Shown: piece by piece, positions 1 through 4,328 of the stretch | Position numbering within the stretch: the first letter of the stretch is position 1 | Layout: each line of letters starts with the position of its first letter | NCBI GenBank assembly: GCA_964546835.1 | Contig: CAZJKW010000099.1 | Coordinates: 1 to 8,351 of the forward strand | Origin: JAHCHL01 sp964546835 | GTDB taxonomy: Bacteria; Armatimonadota; Fimbriimonadia; Fimbriimonadales; ATM1 | Direction: 5' to 3' | Length of the DNA: 8,351 nucleotides | Program-made: the position numbers and the translations under genes | Notes under the pieces: model-generated | Told to the model about the DNA's origin: nothing | Seen by the model: only the letters and a program-made list of their open reading frames with translations | Database searches by the model: none

Positions 1-1202
1 GCATCAAACTTTTTCTTGTATTCTCGAAGAAAGTCCGAAACTTGACTTGCAAATTCCGGTTCCGGCTGCGATCCAACAATACCACCAACAAAATTGTTTG
101 TCATTGAAACCACTCGGTGAATTCCGTTTGAAATGTCATTGACTAATTCCGTATTAAATTTCAAATCAAAATCCTCTAATGAGAATTTTGAATCCGATTC
201 AAACGGCATGATTCGCATCATGTAATAGCGAACCGCATCAATTGCTAACTCCTTGTCGCACGCACCTCGGTCAACCAATGTCTGTGCCAAATCAAGCGGT
301 GCAACTACATTTCCCAGTGATTTGCTAATTTTTTCTTCACCCAAAAGCGTCCATCCATGTCCAACCAAACAGGTGGGCAACGGCAGACCTAAACCCATTA
401 ACATTGCAGGCCAAAGAGTCGCATGGAAACGAACCAAAATGTCTTTACCAACCAGTTGCATTTTTGCCGGCCAATACTCGTTCCAGTTTCCATTTGGCCA
501 TCCGATTGCCGAAATGTAATTAATAAGTGCGTCAAACCAAACATAAATTACTTGCGATTCATCATCGGGCACCGGAATTCCCCACCCGGTTGAAGCACGG
601 GTAATACAAGCGTCCCGAAGCCCCTGTTTAATAAAAGATAGGACTTCATTTCGTCGCACATCCGGCTGAATAAAGCCGGGATTTTTTTCAATGTATTCAA
701 GAATCTGACTTTCAAATGCTGACAGTTTGAAAAAATAATTCTGTTCTTTTACCCATCGCACTTCATTTCCATCTGGACTTTTTCCATCAACTAACTCCGA
801 TTCCTTGAAAAAAGTCTCAGTACGAACGTCATACCAACCCTCGTAATCTCCTTTATAAATATATCCCGAAGATTGTAATCGTCTGAATGCTTCTTGAACG
901 GCATCTATGTGTCTTTGTTCAGTAGTCCTGATAAAGTCGTCATATTGAATATGCATCGAGTCAAAAATCCGACGCCACTCACCGGCAATTTCATCAACAT
1001 ATGCATGCGGCGATTTTCCGTTTGCTTGAGCCGCTTCAAAAACTTTTGTTGCATTTTCGTCGGTGCCCGTTAAAAAATGGGCATTTCCGTACATCCGCCA
1101 AAAACGAGCAATCACGTCTGCCATCACCGCTTCTTGAGCCGAACCAATATGTGGAACGCTGTTTACATAATAAATCGCCGTTGTTATGTAGGGTGTAGAC
1201 AT
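1..1202 (-). CDS. metG: methionyl-tRNA synthetase, N-terminal 400 residues (3' end outside window)
   Basis: Class I aminoacyl-tRNA synthetase that charges tRNA-Met with methionine in the cytoplasm. I translated the minus strand from ATG at 1202; the frame stays open to position 1, so the C-terminal part lies outside the window. Visible landmarks: N-terminal Rossmann strand STPYITTAIYYVN; first catalytic signature PHIGS at residues 17-21; TGTDEN at 45-50; YEGWYDV at 120-126 in the connective domain; the VIYVWFDALINYI segment at 218-230; GKDILVRFHA at 252-261; and KISKS (the KMSKS loop) at 291-295. The connective domain lacks the zinc-binding cysteines of many MetRS (D125 and R127 stand where the CxxC would begin). 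Odd points: the fourth HIGH residue is Ser, and the usual GTDEHG reads GTDENA. No good Shine-Dalgarno precedes the start. It diverges from leuD. Family assignment is near certain. Confidence 0.96.
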   Translation of the reverse strand, partial: MSTPYITTAIYYVNSVPHIGSAQEAVMADVIARFWRMYGNAHFLTGTDENATKVFEAAQANGKSPHAYVDEIAGEWRRIFDSMHIQYDDFIRTTEQRHIDAVQEAFRRLQSSGYIYKGDYEGWYDVRTETFFKESELVDGKSPDGNEVRWVKEQNYFFKLSAFESQILEYIEKNPGFIQPDVRRNEVLSFIKQGLRDACITRASTGWGIPVPDDESQVIYVWFDALINYISAIGWPNGNWNEYWPAKMQLVGKDILVRFHATLWPAMLMGLGLPLPTCLVGHGWTLLGEEKISKSLGNVVAPLDLAQTLVDRGACDKELAIDAVRYYMMRIMPFESDSKFSLEDFDLKFNTELVNDISNGIHRVVSMTNNFVGGIVGSQPEPEFASQVSDFLREYKKKFD

Positions 1203-1223
1203 GAGCGCAAATGGTACCCGCCG

Positions 1224-1235
1224 GTAGGATAGAAT
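1224..1235. promoter_or_regulatory. compact divergent promoter region between metG and leuD (candidate -10 elements)
   Basis: Only 41 bases separate the two divergent start codons (1202 and 1244), so promoters for both genes must lie here or inside the coding sequences. The AT-rich core reads TAGGATAGAAT on the plus strand. TAGAAT at 1230-1235 would place a transcript start within about 8-9 bases, near or at the leuD ATG (a leaderless or nearly leaderless mRNA). On the minus strand the same core gives TATCCT at 1231-1226, the same hexamer proposed as the rpoB -10 element. No convincing -35 hexamer at ideal spacing is visible for either direction. This is inference from pattern only. Confidence 0.3.
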
Positions 1236-1243
1236 CCAATCCG

Positions 1244-1840
1244 ATGCAGCCGTTCAAAAATCATGTCGGAAAAATCGTAGTGCTTCCTCAAGCCGATGTG
1301 GATACGGACCAAATCATTCCTGCTCGGTTTCTTTCGATGGTCACTCGTTCCGGATATGGAGAGCAACTTTTTGTTGACTTGCGAAATCCGGAATTCCCAT
1401 TAGACAAGCCGGAAGCAAAGGGTGCGACGGTTTTAGTTACCGAAGAAAACTTTGGATGCGGAAGCAGCCGCGAGCATGCAGTTTGGGCAATTCAACAAGC
1501 GGGCTTTAAAGCAATCATTGCTAAAAAAACAGAACGAGCGGCCGGATATAGCGACATTTTTCGACAGAACGCTGCCAACAATGGCCTCTTGTTAATCGAA
1601 CTAAACGAATCTGACCATGATGTAATCGCACAGTGTGGTTCCGGAACTTCGATCTCAATTGACTTGGAGACTCAAACCGTTTCCATCGGAAGCCGAACAA
1701 TCTCATTTGAAATCAGTCCTTCCAACAAGCATGCTCTGCTCAAAGGATTGGACTTGATAGGCACCACATTGGTTCACGAAGCAGAAATTAGCCGCTTTGA
1801 GGCCGAAAAGGGCCCGTTTACACCTAAATTATCCGAGTAA
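1244..1840 (+). CDS. leuD: 3-isopropylmalate dehydratase small subunit
   Basis: Small (swivelling) subunit of isopropylmalate isomerase, which with LeuC interconverts 2- and 3-isopropylmalate in leucine synthesis. The 198-residue product matches the usual length of about 200. The N-terminus aligns with other LeuD proteins from the ATG at 1244 (F-KNHVGKIVVLPQADVDTDQIIPARF); an in-frame ATG at 1211 would add 11 unrelated residues and has no ribosome site, so I prefer 1244. Signatures: VDTDQIIPARF at residues 19-29; the family hallmark NFGCGSSREHA at 69-79, which shapes the substrate loop; and SDIFRQNAANNGLL at 103-116. Only a weak AGGA lies 14 bases upstream. The LeuC partner is not in this window, whereas leuC and leuD are usually adjacent. 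Family assignment is very secure; the start is fairly secure. Confidence 0.96.
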   Translation: MQPFKNHVGKIVVLPQADVDTDQIIPARFLSMVTRSGYGEQLFVDLRNPEFPLDKPEAKGATVLVTEENFGCGSSREHAVWAIQQAGFKAIIAKKTERAAGYSDIFRQNAANNGLLLIELNESDHDVIAQCGSGTSISIDLETQTVSIGSRTISFEISPSNKHALLKGLDLIGTTLVHEAEISRFEAEKGPFTPKLSE

Positions 1841-1917
1841 TTCGTTAAAGTCTCCCGGTAATTCTGCCGACAATTCTAAGCGGAATGTCAGGAATAAGGC
1901 ATTTCGGGGACGGATAA

Positions 1918-2670
1918 ATGAAGCCGATTCAGATTTTTGGGGCAGTCACCTTTTCACTTATGACCGCGACGGCAGTTGCCGGAGATCGCAGTTTGATTGC
2001 GAGCCGAGGCACGTTCGAAATTGGAACCGCGAAACTAATAACGCCACAGATTCGGCAAAGTTTGGGACTTGCCCTTACCGAAATGGCATTCGGCAACCAA
2101 AAACGGGCAAGAGCCCACGCTGACTCTGTCTCGGCTCCATCTAATTTGAAGGTATTTGTTTCAACAAATGGAATCGGTTCCGCACGAGCAAAACAGGTTA
2201 AGGAATGGGCGGGAGAATGCATGGATTACTGGAATGCAACCATGGAATCCACAACGTTTTCAGAAACAAATGACCCGAGTACTGCCGATGTCTTTATGAC
2301 GATTCAAAATCAAGTTAACATGAACGGAACAAAAGTTGCCGGATTAGCAGAATGGAATCGTTCTTCAAGTGGTAATGGACTGAATCTGAGTGCAAGAATT
2401 CAAATTTCTTCCAAGGATTATTTTGGTTCAAACTTATCCGAAGCTCAACTGAAGAAAGCGATAACACACGAATTAGGACACATTCTTGGTTTGAATGATG
2501 ACTGTTCCAGCAATTTGATGAGCAAAATTGGAGCATATGGCGGCGAAGCAGATGATTCTGAAATTTTCGCCTTAGTGGCATTAGACAATCGTGCTAAAGC
2601 AATTGCTGAAATACCGATTGCATCGGAAACGCGCCGAAACATCCCAAGAGTTTTTGAATTTCCGCGTTAA
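1918..2670 (+). CDS. secreted metzincin-type zinc metalloprotease (HExxHxxGxxD), snapalysin/matrixin-like
   Basis: Predicted exported peptidase of 250 residues. Residues 1-21 form a signal peptide: Lys2, a hydrophobic core, and an Ala-Val-Ala cleavage site before Gly22. The catalytic motif HELGHILGLND occupies 184-194, giving zinc ligands His184 and His188, catalytic base Glu185, the metzincin Gly191, and Asp194 as probable third ligand where most metzincins have His. Snapalysins (family M7) use this Asp variant, and the following CSSNLMS (196-202) resembles their Met-turn, with Met201 as the turn methionine. The only cysteines, C101 and C196, could form a disulphide. Residues 22-75 may be a propeptide, but no cysteine switch is visible. 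The start is supported by GGGGA at 1906-1910, seven bases upstream. The gene follows leuD by 77 bases and converges on the DinB-like gene. Fold class is confident; exact family and substrate are unknown. Confidence 0.85.
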   Translation: MKPIQIFGAVTFSLMTATAVAGDRSLIASRGTFEIGTAKLITPQIRQSLGLALTEMAFGNQKRARAHADSVSAPSNLKVFVSTNGIGSARAKQVKEWAGECMDYWNATMESTTFSETNDPSTADVFMTIQNQVNMNGTKVAGLAEWNRSSSGNGLNLSARIQISSKDYFGSNLSEAQLKKAITHELGHILGLNDDCSSNLMSKIGAYGGEADDSEIFALVALDNRAKAIAEIPIASETRRNIPRVFEFPR

Positions 2671-2685
2671 CGCGAAGGAAAATTC
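2656..2685. repeat. imperfect inverted repeat over the convergent stop codons
   Basis: The stop codons of the protease (TAA, 2668-2670, plus) and the DinB-like gene (TAA, 2667-2669, minus) overlap by two bases inside the perfect 12-base palindrome CGCGTTAACGCG (2663-2674). Outside it, GAATTT at 2656-2661 pairs with AAATTC at 2680-2685, with unpaired bases between the inner and outer arms, so an RNA from either strand could fold. No T-run follows on either strand, so it is not a canonical intrinsic terminator. A role in ending or insulating the two convergent transcripts is inference. Confidence 0.45.
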
Positions 2686-3158
2686 GGGAGCATTCTCATC
2701 AACCAAATTTGCCCGGCATGGTAACCGGCATGTTGGCACAATCGGATTAATCCTTCTTTTCCTGTAACTTTGTCCCCTATTGGACTAATCATTTCGATTT
2801 TCAAGTTTTCTTCGGTTGGATTGAGGACGAATGGCTCAATACACTTTCGACTAAATTCCAAAACTTCAAAGATAAATTCTTTATTGAGTTCGTCTTCTTC
2901 AAATGGAAATTTCGCATCAATCAAAAATCCTTCTTTGACCGATCTTTCCAATTTATCTTCGAAACCCGAATGTTGGTTTTCAATCCCAAATCGACAAGCC
3001 CAATAGTATTCGGCACCTGCGATGTGCATCAGAATTTCTGCAATTGAATGGTTCCGATGCGAAGGCCTCCATCCTAATTCAAGTTCACTTAGGTCTTCCC
3101 ATGTAGGAGCAAGACGCAAGCGCGTAAATTTCCAAACGTCACCGATATCCCAATTCAT
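2667..3158 (-). CDS. DinB/YfiT-like four-helix-bundle protein, putative metal-dependent enzyme
   Basis: 163-residue cytoplasmic protein of the DinB/YfiT-like superfamily, whose members hold a divalent metal with three histidines in a helical bundle; some relatives are thiol (bacillithiol or mycothiol) S-transferases, while many have no known reaction. The histidine triad is visible: His45 in SIAEILMHIAGAEYYW and His143 plus His147 in the C-terminal helix QHAGYHAGQIWLMR. Length fits the family. I chose the ATG at 3158 rather than an upstream in-frame extension because it aligns with the family N-terminus, overlaps the TGA of the proline dehydrogenase as ATGA, and has AAGGAG 12 bases upstream. 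This overlap implies translational coupling and one operon. The substrate cannot be read from the sequence. Confidence 0.85.
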   Translation of the reverse strand: MNWDIGDVWKFTRLRLAPTWEDLSELELGWRPSHRNHSIAEILMHIAGAEYYWACRFGIENQHSGFEDKLERSVKEGFLIDAKFPFEEDELNKEFIFEVLEFSRKCIEPFVLNPTEENLKIEMISPIGDKVTGKEGLIRLCQHAGYHAGQIWLMRMLPNFPSR

Positions 3159-4135
3159 TTCGAAAACAAACTCCTTATGAAGAAAAGTAAATTGGCCGGA
3201 CGCTCCGCAAGTCTTCGCGTGAAATACGGATACCAACTCTTACCATACGGCACATAAACTCGCACCGTGTAACCTTGTTTTTTCAGATCACTTTGCATCT
3301 GTCTGCAAATCCCATAAAGCATTTGAAATTCAAATCGTCCCGGTCTTATGTCGTTTGCATTGGCAAACTGCAATGTAGATTCAATGATGAATTTATCATG
3401 CGTTGCAATAGCGGGATATCTGCCATCGATTAGCAACTTTTCCATACATTTAATATATGCCTCATCCGTATCAGTTTTTTTTGGATATGCCAACTGTTTC
3501 GGTTCCAAGTATGCGCCTTTGACAATTCTCAATCGAACATATTCTCGAATCAGCAATTCCAAATCTTGGGGAGTGCGATATAGCATCGATTGCAAAACCG
3601 TTCCGACATTTCCAAATTTTTTGTTCATCAAAATCGCACATTCAATTGTGCGGTCAGTGTAATGGCTACTTTCCATATCAAGCCGAACAAAATTTCCATA
3701 CTCTTTAGCTTTTAACAAAAGTTGTTCAACTCGTCGCATACAACCCTCATGATCAAAATCCAATCCCAATTGGGTCAATTTTATTGCGATGTTGATTTTT
3801 TCGGGTTGCCATCCCCCGGAATAAGCCGACAAATGAATTGCATCCAGCATTTGTAAGTATTCGTTGAGAGCAGCATCCGCCTCTTCCGGTGTCGTGGTGT
3901 TTTCACCCAATAAGTCTAAGGCAACCGGAAATCCTTTGGCAACCAAATCTTCGGAGACCTTGATTGCTTCGGCTAAGGTGTCACCTGCGATAAATCGCCT
4001 CACCACTTTTCGCGTAAGTCGGCTATTCCTCACAAATCGCTCAACCCATTTTCGGCCGGAAACGAGCAGAATCAGGTTTCGCAATATCACCGCGCTGAAT
4101 CCTACCGCACAGGTATAATCTTTTCGCTCAACCAT
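3155..4135 (-). CDS. proline dehydrogenase (monofunctional, FAD-dependent)
   Basis: FAD enzyme that oxidises L-proline to pyrroline-5-carboxylate, the first step of proline catabolism, often peripheral at the membrane and passing electrons to quinone. Length (326 residues from ATG 4135) is close to the stand-alone Thermus and Bacillus enzymes (about 305). Landmarks of the distorted TIM barrel: IKLTQLGLD with Lys119; VRLDMESS with Asp153; LRIVKGAYLEPK with Arg203; VRVYVPYG with Tyr294; and the substrate-binding Arg pair R307-R308 in YFTRRLAERP. All correspond to residues shown to bind FAD or proline in the Thermus and E. coli PutA enzymes. The start is uncertain: ATG 4135 has only a G-run directly before it, and GTG at 4090 would give almost the exact Thermus length. 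A longer in-frame reading to 4204 begins with TTG and is less likely. No P5C dehydrogenase lies in the window. The stop overlaps the next gene. Confidence 0.95.
   Translation of the reverse strand: MVERKDYTCAVGFSAVILRNLILLVSGRKWVERFVRNSRLTRKVVRRFIAGDTLAEAIKVSEDLVAKGFPVALDLLGENTTTPEEADAALNEYLQMLDAIHLSAYSGGWQPEKINIAIKLTQLGLDFDHEGCMRRVEQLLLKAKEYGNFVRLDMESSHYTDRTIECAILMNKKFGNVGTVLQSMLYRTPQDLELLIREYVRLRIVKGAYLEPKQLAYPKKTDTDEAYIKCMEKLLIDGRYPAIATHDKFIIESTLQFANANDIRPGRFEFQMLYGICRQMQSDLKKQGYTVRVYVPYGKSWYPYFTRRLAERPANLLFFIRSLFSK
3171..3176 (-). promoter_or_regulatory. ribosome binding site of the DinB-like gene, inside the proline dehydrogenase CDS
   Basis: On the minus strand AAGGAG lies 12 bases before the ATG at 3158, within the last codons of the proline dehydrogenase. 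Spacing is longer than optimal, but together with the ATGA stop/start overlap it decides the start of the DinB-like gene and supports coupled translation. Confidence 0.6.
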
Positions 4136-4227
4136 CCCCCAAATCCATAGGGTGGAAAAGTGAAAACTAACGTTTTGATTCAGCCCAAACCCGTCCGATG
4201 CCAAAAATCAATCTAAATAATTATGGT

Positions 4228-4245
4228 CGGGGCTTCTAAGTCCCG
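4228..4245. repeat. near-perfect 18-base dyad upstream of the rpoB promoter
   Basis: CGGGGCTT, two bases, then AAGTCCCG: eight-base arms with one mismatch (a G-U pair if transcribed on the plus strand). It ends 20 bases before the proposed -35 hexamer, a position suited to a regulator or to insulation of the divergent gene. The five-T run at 4258-4262 is too far from the stem for a standard terminator. Function is unknown. Confidence 0.4.
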
Positions 4246-4264
4246 GACTAACCTATATTTTTGC

Positions 4265-4294
4265 TTGACCCCGACGACCCGTCAGGGGTATCCT
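4265..4294 (+). promoter_or_regulatory. candidate sigma-70-type promoter of rpoB
   Basis: TTGACC (4265-4270, -35) and TATCCT (4289-4294, -10) are separated by 18 bases, near the 17-base ideal. Transcription would begin near 4301, giving a leader of roughly 28 bases that carries a proper ribosome site. The spacer contains a dyad (separate entry). It is the best promoter-like match in the window by eye, but rests on pattern only. Confidence 0.55.
4269..4288. repeat. dyad filling the rpoB promoter spacer, candidate operator
   Basis: CCCCGACG, ACC, CGTC, A, GGGG: eight paired bases around a three-base loop with one unpaired A. It starts in the last bases of the -35 hexamer and ends exactly at the -10 hexamer. 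A protein bound here would sit between the promoter elements, as MerR-type regulators do, although those usually need a 19-20 base spacer. It may also be a chance consequence of local GC-richness. Confidence 0.4.
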
Positions 4295-4318
4295 AGTCGT
4301 TTGTCTGCCCTATTCCCC

Positions 4319-4323
4319 GGAGG
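4319..4323 (+). promoter_or_regulatory. ribosome binding site of rpoB
   Basis: GGAGG five bases before the ATG at 4329, the strongest Shine-Dalgarno in the window, which fixes the rpoB start. A second AAGGAG sits immediately after the ATG (4332-4337) and encodes Lys2-Glu3; no start codon lies at a useful distance after it. Confidence 0.85.
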
Positions 4324-4328
4324 TTTCA

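Larger units (their letters stand above)
4136..4328. other. 193-base divergent intergenic region between proline dehydrogenase and rpoB
   Basis: No gene is supported here. The half nearest proline dehydrogenase is AT-rich and must hold its promoter; on the minus strand TATGGAT (about 10 bases before the ATG at 4135) and CATAAT further up are possible -10 elements, neither with a good -35. The half nearest rpoB holds the dyads and promoter described separately. An in-frame TTG at 4204 could extend proline dehydrogenase into this region, but the added residues resemble nothing in the family. Confidence 0.6.

Noticed and set aside
253..519. Plus-strand open frame of 88 codons
   Set aside because: It is antisense to the clearly conserved metG and its product resembles no known protein pattern.
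1211..1243. Upstream ATG start for leuD
   Set aside because: It adds 11 residues with no family counterpart and has no ribosome site; the ATG at 1244 matches the family N-terminus.
1841..1917. Possible hairpin terminator between leuD and the protease
   Set aside because: ATTCTGC and GCGGAAT can pair over a 12-base loop, but the stem is short, has a G-U pair and no T-run follows.
1797..2123. Plus-strand open frame of 108 codons overlapping leuD and the protease
   Set aside because: It overlaps two well-supported genes in another frame, and the product is low-complexity in character.
3159..3236. Upstream extension of the DinB-like protein
   Set aside because: It would overlap the proline dehydrogenase by 82 bases; the ATG at 3158 gives the ATGA overlap, a ribosome site and the family N-terminus.
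4136..4204. Extended proline dehydrogenase start at TTG 4204
   Set aside because: The 23 added residues match nothing in the family and occupy the likely promoter region; ATG 4135 or GTG 4090 are better.
4228..4262. Intrinsic terminator upstream of rpoB
   Set aside because: The T-run starts 12 bases after the stem, and no plus-strand gene lies upstream for it to terminate.
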